This document shows, in pieces, positions 51,390 to 60,900 of a stretch of 64,000 nt of DNA. Made by a program: the position numbers and the translations under genes. The stretch is from Devosia sp. Root635. GTDB lineage: Bacteria > Pseudomonadota > Alphaproteobacteria > Rhizobiales > Devosiaceae. Numbering within the stretch: the stretch's first letter is position 1; each line of letters starts with the position of its first letter. Where the stretch lies: NCBI RefSeq assembly GCF_001427605.1, contig NZ_LMGZ01000001.1:244281-308280 (forward strand), given 5' to 3'. The notes beneath the pieces were generated by a model that ran no database searches, was not told the DNA's origin, and saw only the letters and a list, made by a program, of their open reading frames with translations.

Positions 51390-53132
51390 CTACTTGGTCG
51401 CGTTGGCTTCGGTCAGCCCTTCGGCGAGCTTGGGGGCGACGCGCTCCTTGACGTTGCCGACTTCGTCGACCGAGGCAGCCACATTCCACTGGAACCTGGC
51501 CTCGAGCTTGCGCCCGGCCCGCCAGTAGGCGTCGCCCAGATGGTCGTTGATCTCCGCATCGTTGGGACGCAGCAATACGGCCTGTTCGAGCGTGGTCACC
51601 GCCTCCTCGATACGGCCGAGCTTGTAGAAGGCCCAGCCCAGCGAGTCGACGATATAGCCATCCTGCGGCTGCGCTTCGACGGCCTTCTCGATCATATCGA
51701 GAGCCTGTTCGAGGTGCATGTCCTGATCGATCCAGCTATAGCCGAGATAGTTGAGCACCGCCGGCTGCTCGGGATTGAGGTCCAACGCCTTGAGGAAATC
51801 GGCCTCGGCCTTGGGCCATTCCTTGGCCCGTTCATAGGCGATGCCGCGCACATAGTAGAAGCGCCAGTCCGAGGGGCTGTCACCGCCGGTCAAGGCCAGT
51901 GCTTCGGTATAGGCCTCGGCGGCCTTCGCATACTGCTCGTCGTAGCGCAGCAGGTCGCCCAGCACCGACACCGCATCGAGATCGTTCGGACGGCTGGCGA
52001 CGATGTTGTTGAGCCGGCGCAGCGCTTCCGCGCGATTGCCGGTGGCATCGAGATTCTGCGCCACGCGCACCACGGCTGTCGGCTTCATCGGCGAGGTGGC
52101 GGGCACGGCCTCGTAGATCGTATTGGCCGCATCATGCTGGTCGGCCGTATCGAGCAACTGCCCCAGCGCCAGCGCGATCACATCGGCCGAGGGATCGAGA
52201 TAGAGGCCCATGCGCAGGAAAACCAGCGCGAGATCCAGGCTGCCGTCGCGCGACAGGGCCACGCCGATGCCGTGGAACATTTCGGCAGCGCCGACCTGGA
52301 CATTGGCGGCAAAAATCCCCGGACGTTGGCCGGCCTCGATCTGCTCCTTGACGATGGTCACTACCGGATGGGTCAGGCCCTGGTTCTCGAATTGGGCAAT
52401 GACGTCCCTGGCTTCGTCGAACCGCCCGGCATTGGCGAGGATACGGGCGTAAACTTCGACGATGCGGGCCACATAGGGTTCGGCATCGAAGGCCCGGCCG
52501 GCCAGCTCGATGGCGCTTTCGGTGTCGCCCGAGGCCTCGGCCATCAGCGCCCGGTGAAAGACCAGGAAATCTTCGAGCCCGGACTGACCAAGCTTGTCGA
52601 GTTCGGCGTCGGCCTCGGCCTTGCGGCTGTCGCCGACCAGCGCCCAGGCGCGCAGGATGCCGGCGGTGATGCCGGTGAAGCTGTCCTGACCGATGGCGCC
52701 CAGCATCTGCTCGGATGCGCCATAGCGGCGTTCCTTGAGCGCCTCGGTGGCAACCACGAGTTCGGCCAGCTCATTGTCGGGGTCGAGTTCGAGCAGGTGC
52801 TTGGCAGTCGACGATGCCTGGCCGATCTGCCCATCGGCCGCGAAGGCGATGAAAGCGCGCTCGACCAGCACGGGATTGTCCCAGTCGCCTTGCGCCGCCT
52901 GGTAGAAATAGCGGGCGGCCTCATCGGTGCGCAGATCGTGCAACGCCTGCTGGCCAGCCATATAGGCGCCGGTGACGCTGGTCCGGAACATCGGCAGCAG
53001 GCCGAGAGCGGTCAACGGATCGGTTTGCGCGGTCTGCACGGACTGGGCCGATTGCGTCGCATGAACGGCTGATACCGAGAGCAGCACGGCGATGAGCGCC
53101 GGGCGCGCGATGCGGGTCAGAAGCGATGTCAC
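51390..53132 (-). CDS. Secreted TPR-repeat protein
   Basis: About 580 aa. A signal peptide (IARPALIAVLLSVSAVHA) is followed by at least ten tetratricopeptide-like repeats (for example DEAARYFYQAAQGDWDNPVL, DFLKALDLNPEQPAVLNYLG, LEQALDMIEKAVEAQPQDGY). It is likely a periplasmic or outer-membrane scaffold, as in Hyphomicrobiales homologues next to ispE. GTG 53132 begins at the signal peptide; other starts upstream are possible. Confidence 0.85.
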   Translation of the reverse strand: MTSLLTRIARPALIAVLLSVSAVHATQSAQSVQTAQTDPLTALGLLPMFRTSVTGAYMAGQQALHDLRTDEAARYFYQAAQGDWDNPVLVERAFIAFAADGQIGQASSTAKHLLELDPDNELAELVVATEALKERRYGASEQMLGAIGQDSFTGITAGILRAWALVGDSRKAEADAELDKLGQSGLEDFLVFHRALMAEASGDTESAIELAGRAFDAEPYVARIVEVYARILANAGRFDEARDVIAQFENQGLTHPVVTIVKEQIEAGQRPGIFAANVQVGAAEMFHGIGVALSRDGSLDLALVFLRMGLYLDPSADVIALALGQLLDTADQHDAANTIYEAVPATSPMKPTAVVRVAQNLDATGNRAEALRRLNNIVASRPNDLDAVSVLGDLLRYDEQYAKAAEAYTEALALTGGDSPSDWRFYYVRGIAYERAKEWPKAEADFLKALDLNPEQPAVLNYLGYSWIDQDMHLEQALDMIEKAVEAQPQDGYIVDSLGWAFYKLGRIEEAVTTLEQAVLLRPNDAEINDHLGDAYWRAGRKLEARFQWNVAASVDEVGNVKERVAPKLAEGLTEANATK

Positions 53133-53240
53133 GAGGCTGGTTACTCCGTTGGCCTGTTCGGGCCGGTTCTGGCGGCGAAGATTGTCCGTTTTGGGACTGC
53201 GCCGCAAGGGCGCGCCACATAGCGTGATCCCGCCCGAAAT

Positions 53241-54887
53241 TCACATGCCGCTGTAATTGGGTCCGCTGCCCCCTTCGGGCGGGACCCAGGTGATATTTTG
53301 CGCCGGGTCCTTGATGTCGCAGGTCTTGCAATGCACGCAGTTGGCGGCATGGATGCGGAACACCGGCGCCCCGGCTTCTTCGGCCATTTCATAGACCCCA
53401 GCCGGGCAATAGAGCGGCGCCGGCTCGCCATAGACCGGCAGGTTGTCGCGCACCGGCATGGCGGGATCGGCCAGGCGCAGATGCACCGGCTGGTCCTCGT
53501 CATGCGCCAGGTTGGCCAGATAGACCGAGGAAGCCCGATCGAAGGTCAGCTTGCCGTCCGGCTTGGCATAGGTCCGGGCCGGCAGCGTGCCCTTGGACCT
53601 GAGCCCCTGATAGTCCGGCTTGCCGTGATGCAGCGTGCCCAGCAGCGAGTGGCCGAGAATAGCCGAGCTCCATAGCTCTACCCCACCCGCCAATGCGCCC
53701 AGCACCGTACCCAGCCGGGTCCAGAGCGGCTTGACGTTGCGCACGCCCTGCAGCTCGCTGGCTATGCCGGTAGCCATGATGCGATGACCGAAATCCTTGA
53801 TGAGATCGTGCTGGCGACCCTTGCCAATGGCCTCGGCCACCGCGTCAGCCGCACCGATGCCGGACAGGATGGCATTGTGAATGGCCTTGAGCCGGGGCGC
53901 ATTCATGAAGCCGGCCGCGCAACCGATCAGCCCACCGCCGGGAAAAGCCAACGTCGGGATCGACTGCCAGCCACCGGCCGTCACCGCACGGGCGCCGTAG
54001 CTGAGGCGCGTCGCGCCCTCGAGCAGCGGCGCCACCGATTTGTGCGTCTTGAAGCGCTGGAATTCATCGAAAGGCGACAGCGTCGGATCGGCATAGTCGA
54101 GATAGGTCACCAGCCCGACATAGAGCTTGCGATCCTCGGCATGATAGACAAAGCCGCCGCCGGCCGTGGCATTGTCGAGCGGGAAGCCGAGATAATGGTC
54201 CACCCTGCCCTGCTGGTGCTTCTCCGCCGGAATCTCCCAGACTTCCTTGATGCCGAGCCCATATTTCTGCGGCTCGCGCGCCAGTTGATGTGCACCGATG
54301 ATCTGCTTGGCCAGCGAACCCCGCGCGCCCTCGGCGATCAGCGTATATTTGGCTTCAAGCGCAATGCCCTCGGCAAAGCCGGGCTTGGGGTTGCCCTCAT
54401 GGTCGCGGCCAAGATCGCCGGTGATGATACCGCGCACCGGCCCCTTGCCGCTCGACAGCACGTCCACCGCCGCGGTCATCGGGAAAATATCGACGCCCAG
54501 CCCGGCCGCCTGTTCGCCCAACCAGCGCACCAGGTTGCCGAGGCTGACGATGACGCCGTCGCGCGTCTTCAACTGCGGTGGCACCAGCAGGTGCGGCAGG
54601 GCGAAGTCATGCTTTTCGGTCAGCAGGTGATAGGTGTCGCGGGTAACGTCAGGCCCCACCGGCGCGCCCTTGAGCCGCCAGTCGGGAATCAGCGCGTCGA
54701 GGCCGGCAGGGTCCATCACCGCGCCGGAGAGGATATGTCCGCCCAGTTCGGCGGCCTTTTCGACCACGGTCACCGCGATCTCGGGGTGACGCTGCTTGAT
54801 CCGGATGGCCGCAGCGAGCCCCGACGGACCCGCGCCGACGATCAGCACATCGGTCGAAAGGGTTTCGCGCGAACCGGCCTCTGCCAT
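53241..54887 (-). CDS. Electron transfer flavoprotein-ubiquinone oxidoreductase
   Basis: 548 aa. It passes electrons from ETF to ubiquinone at the inner membrane. N-terminal FAD loop LIVGAGPSGLAAAIRIKQ, central GGGLIGCAAGFMNAPRLKAI, and C-terminal [4Fe-4S] ferredoxin-like part with CPAGVYEM and CVHCKTCDIKDP are in order. It is divergent from the uracil-DNA glycosylase gene, and the ETF subunits are not in the window. Confidence 0.96.
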   Translation of the reverse strand: MAEAGSRETLSTDVLIVGAGPSGLAAAIRIKQRHPEIAVTVVEKAAELGGHILSGAVMDPAGLDALIPDWRLKGAPVGPDVTRDTYHLLTEKHDFALPHLLVPPQLKTRDGVIVSLGNLVRWLGEQAAGLGVDIFPMTAAVDVLSSGKGPVRGIITGDLGRDHEGNPKPGFAEGIALEAKYTLIAEGARGSLAKQIIGAHQLAREPQKYGLGIKEVWEIPAEKHQQGRVDHYLGFPLDNATAGGGFVYHAEDRKLYVGLVTYLDYADPTLSPFDEFQRFKTHKSVAPLLEGATRLSYGARAVTAGGWQSIPTLAFPGGGLIGCAAGFMNAPRLKAIHNAILSGIGAADAVAEAIGKGRQHDLIKDFGHRIMATGIASELQGVRNVKPLWTRLGTVLGALAGGVELWSSAILGHSLLGTLHHGKPDYQGLRSKGTLPARTYAKPDGKLTFDRASSVYLANLAHDEDQPVHLRLADPAMPVRDNLPVYGEPAPLYCPAGVYEMAEEAGAPVFRIHAANCVHCKTCDIKDPAQNITWVPPEGGSGPNYSGM

Positions 54888-54962
54888 ATAGGATTGTCCT
54901 CAACTCGCATTTGGAACCGGCGCGGCTGGCCGCGCCAAACGGGCTGTGACATAACAGAGAAC

Positions 54963-55763
54963 ATGGCTCAAGATCGACCGCTAAATCACGACGAAATGCT
55001 CGCCGTGCTCGATTGGTATCGGGCGGCGGGCGTCGATACTGCCGTGGGCGAGGAGCCGGTGGATCGCTTCGCCCAGCGCCCGCCACAGCGCGTAACGCCG
55101 CCCCCGGCAGCCGCACCGGCTGCGGAGCGGCCCGTCGAAGCTCCGATGCTCGGCGGCGATCCGTCAGAAGCGCGCAGCCTTGCCGCTTCGGCGCAGTCGC
55201 TCGATCAGTTGCAGGCAATCCTAGGCGCCTATGACGGCTGCGGGCTCAAGCTGCGCGCCACCCAGCTCGTCTTTGCCGATGGCAATCCGGAGGCCGAGAT
55301 CATGTTGATCGGCGAAGCCCCCGGCGCCGAGGAGGATCGGCAGGGCAAGCCCTTCGTCGGCAAATCTGGGCAATTGCTCGATCGCATGCTTGGTGCCATC
55401 GGGCTCGACCGCACCAATGTCTATATCGCCAACACCGTGCCCTGGCGCCCCCCCGGCAACCGCACCCCGACGCCCGAGGAAATGGCGCTCTGCCTGCCCT
55501 TCCTGCACCGCCAGGTGGAGCTCGTGGCCCCCAAGCTGGTGATGACGCTGGGCGGCCCTGCCATGCAGACGATCTTCTCCACCACCACCGGCATCATCAA
55601 GATGCGCGGCAAATGGTCGAGCGTCGCCATTGGCCACCACACCGTCGATGCCATTCCCACGCTGCATCCGGCTTACCTGCTGCGCAACCCGGCCGCCAAG
55701 CAACAGGCCTGGCGCGACATGCTGAGCCTCAAGCTGAAGGCGGAAGAGCTGGGGTTGAACTAA
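54963..55763 (+). CDS. Uracil-DNA glycosylase, family 4-like
   Basis: 266 aa. It removes uracil from DNA. Motif [20 protein letters not shown] and the catalytic-side motif [12 protein letters not shown] are present, with [16 protein letters not shown] between. A proline/alanine-rich N-terminal extension of about 80 residues precedes the domain. Only two cysteines are visible (DGCGLKL and MALCLPF), so the four-cysteine [4Fe-4S] site of classical family 4 enzymes is not complete. ATG 54963. Confidence 0.9.
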   Translation: MAQDRPLNHDEMLAVLDWYRAAGVDTAVGEEPVDRFAQRPPQRVTPPPAAAPAAERPVEAPMLGGDPSEARSLAASAQSLDQLQAILGAYDGCGLKLRATQLVFADGNPEAEIMLIGEAPGAEEDRQGKPFVGKSGQLLDRMLGAIGLDRTNVYIANTVPWRPPGNRTPTPEEMALCLPFLHRQVELVAPKLVMTLGGPAMQTIFSTTTGIIKMRGKWSSVAIGHHTVDAIPTLHPAYLLRNPAAKQQAWRDMLSLKLKAEELGLN

Positions 55764-55767
55764 GCTC

Positions 55768-55800
55768 ATGCCACGCCCTCGTGGTTCGAGGGCGTGGCAT
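55768..55800. terminator. Perfect 14-bp hairpin, minimal copy of the CCACGCCCTCGTGG repeat
   Basis: ATGCCACGCCCTCG pairs with CGAGGGCGTGGCAT around TGGTT. It lies 5 bp after the uracil-DNA glycosylase stop, so it may act as a terminator-like hairpin, though no T-run follows. It is the smallest member of the dispersed family at 20897 and 27893. Confidence 0.7.
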
Positions 55801-55903
55801 AATGTCGTGATCCTTCCCAATTTCGTCCTGCCAATCGGGGAACGTCGCGTTATGGTGACCGTTGCGATTTGCAACGTTCCGATCCAGCACAGCCGAAAGT
55901 GCC

Positions 55904-57229
55904 ATGGCCTCTGTAATCAAGATTTACGCCCTGTTCCTCGGCTCCGCGCTGCTCATGTTCGGCGGCGGCCTGCAGGGCCTGCTGCTATCGGTGCGCGGCG
56001 CCGAGGAAGGGTTCTCGCTGCTGGCGCTGGGCCTGATCGGCACGGGCTGGTCGGTGGGTTTTGTCGTGGGCTCGATCACCGTGCCCATGGTGGTGCGCAA
56101 GGTCGGGCATATCCGCGCCTTTTCGGTCATGGCGGCCATCGGCACCGTCACCATCCTGCTCAACCTGCTGCTGATCAACGATATCAGTTGGATCCTGTTG
56201 CGCGCGCTCAGCGGCTTCTGCTTTGCCGGCGCGGCGATGATCGTGGAAAGCTGGCTCAACGAAGTGGCCGAGAACAAGAGCCGGGGCACTATCTTCTCGA
56301 TCTACGTCACCATCAACATGGCCGCCTCGACATTGGGGCAAATCTCCATGTCGATCACCGGCACGGCCGGCTATGTCCCCTTCGTACTCGGCGCCATCAG
56401 CTTCATCTGTGCGGTGCTGCCCACGGCGATGACGTCGAGCCCGCAGCCGCGTCCCCTGTCGTCGGCAAAGATCGACGTGGGCCTTCTCTACCGCACCTCG
56501 CCGGTCGCGGCGATCGCCGCTTTTTCGGTCGGCATGGCCAATGGCGCCTTCGGCACTCTCGCCCCGGTTTACGGCCACGAGCAGGGGCTCGATGCCGGTG
56601 GCATTTCACTGCTCTTTGCCCTCGCGGCCATTCTCGGCGCCGTGGCGCAGATTCCATTTGGGCGCCTGTCCGACCGCATCGACCGGCGGCTGGTGCTGAT
56701 CGGGCTATCCGGATTTGCCGCCGTGGTCGGGGCCCTCACCGTCCTCATCAATCCAGGCCCCAACTGGATGATGTTCGTGCTCTTTGCAGCCTATGGCTTT
56801 GCGGCCAACCCGATCTACGCGGTGGCCGTGGCCCATGCCAACGACTTCGCCAAGGATGGCGATTTTGCCAAGATCGCCGGCGGCATGCTGCTGATCCTGG
56901 GCATCGGCCTGGCCATCGGCCCGGCTCTGGCCTCGGTGATCATGGGCGCCTGGTCGCCGGTGGGCCTGTTCATCGTTACTTCGTCCTTCCACGGCGCCCT
57001 GGCTGTTACCGCCTATCTCCGCATGCGCATCCGCAAAAGCGTCGATGCCTCTGAGCGCGCGCCGTTCCAACCGATGAGCGACAAGCAGGTGACGCCGGAA
57101 ACCTTTGTGCTCGATCCACGCGGTGATAGTGATGTCGACGACATTCCAGTGCAGCACGAAGCCGCGGTGCCGGATGAACTTATCGAGACGGTGGGGCCCG
57201 AAGACGATGTTCAAGACAAGCCGGTTTGA
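55904..57229 (+). CDS. MFS transporter
   Basis: 441 aa with about 12 membrane segments (VIKIYALFLGSALLMFGGGL and others), and the loop motif PFGRLSDRIDRRLVLIGLSG of the major facilitator superfamily. The C-terminal 70 residues are acidic and cytoplasmic. Substrate unknown. ATG 55904 starts at the first helix; a TTG lies 42 bp upstream. It overlaps moaB by 23 nt. Confidence 0.9.
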   Translation: MASVIKIYALFLGSALLMFGGGLQGLLLSVRGAEEGFSLLALGLIGTGWSVGFVVGSITVPMVVRKVGHIRAFSVMAAIGTVTILLNLLLINDISWILLRALSGFCFAGAAMIVESWLNEVAENKSRGTIFSIYVTINMAASTLGQISMSITGTAGYVPFVLGAISFICAVLPTAMTSSPQPRPLSSAKIDVGLLYRTSPVAAIAAFSVGMANGAFGTLAPVYGHEQGLDAGGISLLFALAAILGAVAQIPFGRLSDRIDRRLVLIGLSGFAAVVGALTVLINPGPNWMMFVLFAAYGFAANPIYAVAVAHANDFAKDGDFAKIAGGMLLILGIGLAIGPALASVIMGAWSPVGLFIVTSSFHGALAVTAYLRMRIRKSVDASERAPFQPMSDKQVTPETFVLDPRGDSDVDDIPVQHEAAVPDELIETVGPEDDVQDKPV

Positions 57230-57743
57230 GGATCGCGCGTTCAAGCCGCTTTCCATCGCCGTCATCGCCGTTTCCGATACGCGGACGCTCGAAACCGACA
57301 CGGGCGGCGCCCTGCTTAAGTCTCTGCTGGAGGTCGACGGTCACCGCTGCGCCGAGCGCGTCGTGGTGCGCGACGATATCCAGCTCATCCGCCGCGCGGT
57401 GCAGGGCTTCGTCGCCGATCCCGATGTCGACGTGATCCTCACTACCGGGGGCACCGGCTTTTCCGGCCGCGACGTGACGCCCGAGGCGGTCGAGCCGCTG
57501 TTCGACAAGCGGATGGAGGGCTTTTCGGTGCTGTTCCACCAATATTCGGCCACCACCGTCGGCACCAGCTCGCTGCAGTCGCGCGCCACAGCGGGGCTGA
57601 TCGGCACCACTTTCGTCTTCTGCCTGCCCGGTTCGCGTGGCGCCTGCCGCGACGCCTGGGAGGGCATCCTCACCCACCAGCTCGATTACCGGCACAAGCC
57701 GTGCAATTTCGTCGAACTGATGCCCCGGCTGGACGAGCGCTGA
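57207..57743 (+). CDS. moaB: Molybdenum cofactor biosynthesis protein B
   Basis: 178 aa. MoaB/MogA-fold: IAVIAVSDTRTLETDTGGAL, VILTTGGTGFSGRDVTPEAV, SLQSRATAGLIGTTFVFCLP and GSRGACRDAWEGIL. It binds molybdopterin and helps adenylylate it in Moco synthesis. Its start lies inside the MFS gene (23-nt overlap), suggesting coupled translation. Confidence 0.95.
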   Translation: MFKTSRFEDRAFKPLSIAVIAVSDTRTLETDTGGALLKSLLEVDGHRCAERVVVRDDIQLIRRAVQGFVADPDVDVILTTGGTGFSGRDVTPEAVEPLFDKRMEGFSVLFHQYSATTVGTSSLQSRATAGLIGTTFVFCLPGSRGACRDAWEGILTHQLDYRHKPCNFVELMPRLDER

Positions 57744-57755
57744 TCCAACAAAAAC

Positions 57756-57780
57756 GGCGCCGGTGAAGGTCACCGGCGCC
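57756..57780. terminator. Bidirectional terminator between moaB and the DHA2 exporter gene
   Basis: GGCGCCGGTGA and TCACCGGCGCC form a perfect 11-bp stem around AGG. On the minus strand it is followed by TTTTTGTT, giving a strong terminator for the exporter gene; on the plus strand the tail is weak. Confidence 0.8.
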
Positions 57781-57806
57781 GCCATTCATTCTGTCAGGAT
57801 TTAGTC

Positions 57807-59297
57807 TTAGTGGCCGTGGCTCATGCCCGCATTGCCTTCCGGCTTGCGGATGAAGAAGGCCGCGACGATGGCGAAGAGCGAGATCACCGCACCAACCAGG
57901 AAGGCCGAACGGATGCCGGCGGCCAGGGCTTCGACCGGATCGAGCCCCTCACCCGCCAGACCCGCCGTGCGGATGGTCATCAGCGCGATGAACAGCGCAA
58001 TACCCGCCGCGCCGGCCAGTTGCTGCACCGAACCCAGGACCGCCGAAGCGTGCGAATAAAGCTCGCTACGCACTGAACCCATGGAGGAGGTGAAGACCGG
58101 CGTGAAGATCAGCGACAGGCCGATGCTCAGCACGACGTGCCCGGCCAGCAGCGCCCAGACCGAGGTATCCTGGCCCACCATGGTCAGCGCCCAGAGCACG
58201 GCCGAGACCAGGATTGCGCCCGGCACAGCCAGAACCTGCGGACCGACACGGTCATAGAGACGGCCAACCACCGGACCCATCAGGCCCATGATGAGGCCGC
58301 CGGGCAGCAGCAGCAAACCGGTCTGCAGCGTATCGAGGCCGACCACCTGCACCGTATAGATCGGCAGCAGGATCACCGTGCCGAACAGCGCCATCATGGC
58401 CACCAGCATCATGCTGACCGACACCGTATAGTTCCGCGACTGGAACACACGCAGGTCGAGCAGCGCCTTGTTGTCCTGCTGCAGGCCAAGCTGCCGCCAG
58501 ACGAAGGCGATCATGGCGACCACACCAACGGCGATCGGCAGCCAGATCGGCATGGCGGTAGCGTCGCCGGGATGGGCGAAGCTCTCGCCGAAGCTGGACA
58601 GGCCGTAGATCAGCCCGCCAAAGGCGAAAGCCGACAGGATAACCGAGAGGACGTCGAGCGGCGCATAGCGCGGCGTCGACACGTTCTGGATCTTGCGCCA
58701 GCCGAGCAGCAGGGCACCGATGGCAATCGGCAGCACCAGGATGAACATCCAGCGCCATTCGAGATTGGCCAGGATGAAGCCGCCAATGGTCGGGCCGATG
58801 GCCGGGGCCACCGACATGACGATGGAGATATTGCCCATGGTCTTGCCGCGGGCTTCCGGGGGAACCAGCGTCATGACGGTGGTCATCAGCAGCGGCATCA
58901 TGATGGCCGTGCCGACGGCCTGCACGACGCGGCCGGCGATCAGCAACTCGATGCCGGGCGACACCGCACAGAGGAGCGTGCCCAATGTGAAGATCGACAT
59001 GGCGAGCAGGAAGATCGGCCGCGTATTGAGCCGCTGCAGCAGGAAGCCGGTCACCGGAATGACGACCGCCATGGTCAGCAGGAAGGCCGTGGTCAGCCAC
59101 TGGGCGACGCTGGCAGCGACGCCCAGATCGGTCATCAAATGGGGAATGGCCACGCTCATAATGGTTTCGTTGAGAAACACAACGAAGGTGGAAACCAGCA
59201 GCAGGGCGATGACCAGCCTGTTGCGCGCGGCATCGGTCTGGACGACCGGTGGCGCGCCGACCAGGTCCGCGTCGAATGTGGTTGCGTCGTTACTCAT
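57807..59297 (-). CDS. DHA2 family multidrug exporter (MFS, EmrB/QacA type)
   Basis: 496 aa with about 14 membrane segments, the DHA2 signature. The helix-1 pattern FVVFLNETIMSVAIPHLM (ND-type motif), WLTTAFLLTMAVVIPVTGFL and motif PVVGRLYDRVGPQVLAVPGA are present. It should export drugs by proton antiport. ATG 59297; upstream codons in frame are not conserved. The 449-bp gap upstream (59298-59746) contains AT-rich promoter-like sequence near 59420-59480 and the LexA box at 59658; no regulator gene is present. Confidence 0.92.
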   Translation of the reverse strand: MSNDATTFDADLVGAPPVVQTDAARNRLVIALLLVSTFVVFLNETIMSVAIPHLMTDLGVAASVAQWLTTAFLLTMAVVIPVTGFLLQRLNTRPIFLLAMSIFTLGTLLCAVSPGIELLIAGRVVQAVGTAIMMPLLMTTVMTLVPPEARGKTMGNISIVMSVAPAIGPTIGGFILANLEWRWMFILVLPIAIGALLLGWRKIQNVSTPRYAPLDVLSVILSAFAFGGLIYGLSSFGESFAHPGDATAMPIWLPIAVGVVAMIAFVWRQLGLQQDNKALLDLRVFQSRNYTVSVSMMLVAMMALFGTVILLPIYTVQVVGLDTLQTGLLLLPGGLIMGLMGPVVGRLYDRVGPQVLAVPGAILVSAVLWALTMVGQDTSVWALLAGHVVLSIGLSLIFTPVFTSSMGSVRSELYSHASAVLGSVQQLAGAAGIALFIALMTIRTAGLAGEGLDPVEALAAGIRSAFLVGAVISLFAIVAAFFIRKPEGNAGMSHGH

Positions 59298-59657
59298 GGT
59301 GTTTTCCTTGAAAACTGGAATTGCCTTGTCAGCGGGACGACGGGTGGCGTCGCTGGATTTCGACGTCACCTTGAAAAGATTCCGCGACAGCCCCTGTCAG
59401 CAGCATCTTCGTTAAGCAATAGCTTTAGTAATTTATGTCTCCGCCAGGGTCAATGCTAAATCTTTCACTTAAGCATTAAGCGATCGAAATGACCCGCAGG
59501 CGAAGGGAGGGCGTATCTAGGCCGATCGGGTGACGAGGTCCACCCGCATAAACGCAATTCTGCCTTGCGAAATCGTGTTTTTGCCTCTTCAAGTCGGAGC
59601 CGGCGATACCCATTTAAGCTCCAGGCGGCGGGCCATAGCGTTGCCTCCAGTCATCAT

Positions 59658-59672
59658 GTTCTTGTTTTGTTC
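59658..59672. promoter_or_regulatory. LexA (SOS) box of alphaproteobacterial type
   Basis: GTTCTTGTTTTGTTC is an exact GTTC-N7-GTTC, the operator known for LexA of alphaproteobacteria. It lies 75 bp upstream of the radical SAM gene, suggesting DNA-damage induction. Confidence 0.75.
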
Positions 59673-59746
59673 CATTGGAACTGCTACATCTTCCAGGCGT
59701 TCTGCAGTCACGATTCGACTGCGGCGCGCCCGGCAGGAGATGTCTC

Positions 59747-60895
59747 ATGGCCCTCTATCAGGCCCCGTCTTTCGAAGCGTTGGAAAAGCTCAGCCGCAGC
59801 CGCGACGCCGATCTGGCGCGGCGCGAACTGCTCGAACCCGACCGCATCCGCGGCCGCGGGGCGCAGAGTAATGTTACCGGGCGCTTCGAAAGACAGAAGC
59901 GCGAGGGGTTCGATGACGGCTGGGACAATGTGGAACCGCTGTCGATCTTCGAGACGGTGGAGCATGTCGAGCGCGCCAAGACCATCATCACTACCAATGA
60001 CAGCCCGGACATCGGTTTCGAGCGCTCGATCAATGCCTATCGCGGCTGTGAGCACGGCTGCTCCTATTGCTATGCCCGGCCCAGCCATGCCTTCCTCGGC
60101 CATTCGGCCGGCGTGGAATTCGAGCGCGACATCTATGTGAAGGTCAATGCGGTCGAGGCGCTGCGGGCCGAGATCGGCGCCAAGGGCTACAAGACCAAGC
60201 CCATCGCCATGGGCACCAATACCGACCCCTACCAGCCGGCCGAGCGCAAGCACAAGCTGACGCGCGGCATTCTCGAAGTCATGCTCGAAACCCGCCACCC
60301 GGTGATGATCACCACCAAGTCGGCGCTGATCATCCGTGACCTCGATATCCTGACCGAACTGGCCAGGCTGGGGCTGGTCAAAGTGGCCATTTCGATGACC
60401 TCGATGGACCACAAGCTCAGCCGCAGGATGGAGCCGCGTGCCTCCTCGCCGGCCCGGCGGCTCGAAGCCATCCGCCTGCTCAGCGAAGCGGACGTTCCCG
60501 TGGCCGTCTTCGCCTCGCCGATGATCCCGGCCATCAACGACATGGAACTCGAGCGTATCCTCGACGCCGCCGCGGCACAGGGCGCCACCAGCGCCTCGAT
60601 GATTCTGTTGCGCCTGCCCGGCGAAGTGCGCGACGTGTTCCGCGAATGGCTGCTGCGCCACTTCCCCGACCGGGTGCGTCATGTACTGGCGCTGGTGCGC
60701 GATACGCGCGGCGGCAAGGACTACGACTCCCGCTTCGGCACCCGCATGACCGGCGAAGGCCCCTATGCCACCCTGCTGCGCCAGCGCTTCGACAAGGCGC
60801 GCGAGCGCTATGGGCTGGATGCGAAACTGCCCAGCCTGCGCAACGACCTGTTCGTGGCGCCACGCCTGGAAGAGCGGCAGATGAGCTTGTTCTAA
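59747..60895 (+). CDS. PA0069/Rv2578c family radical SAM protein
   Basis: 382 aa. The radical SAM cluster motif is CEHGCSYCYARPSH at about residue 102. FERSINAYRGC and TDPYQPAERKHKLTRGILEV are typical of the PA0069 group, which resembles spore photoproduct lyase. The reaction is not established. The LexA box upstream supports a DNA-repair-linked role. ATG 59747 follows AGGAGA. Confidence 0.88.
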   Translation: MALYQAPSFEALEKLSRSRDADLARRELLEPDRIRGRGAQSNVTGRFERQKREGFDDGWDNVEPLSIFETVEHVERAKTIITTNDSPDIGFERSINAYRGCEHGCSYCYARPSHAFLGHSAGVEFERDIYVKVNAVEALRAEIGAKGYKTKPIAMGTNTDPYQPAERKHKLTRGILEVMLETRHPVMITTKSALIIRDLDILTELARLGLVKVAISMTSMDHKLSRRMEPRASSPARRLEAIRLLSEADVPVAVFASPMIPAINDMELERILDAAAAQGATSASMILLRLPGEVRDVFREWLLRHFPDRVRHVLALVRDTRGGKDYDSRFGTRMTGEGPYATLLRQRFDKARERYGLDAKLPSLRNDLFVAPRLEERQMSLF

Positions 60896-60900
60896 AGGTC

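Noticed and set aside
53784..54962. Long plus-strand open frame running into the uracil-DNA glycosylase gene
   Set aside because: It lies antisense to the ETF-QO gene, which has clear domains; the glycosylase starts at 54963.
58137..59459. 440-codon plus-strand open frame opposite the DHA2 exporter
   Set aside because: It is rich in His, Gln and Arg without domains, a typical shadow of a membrane protein gene on the other strand.
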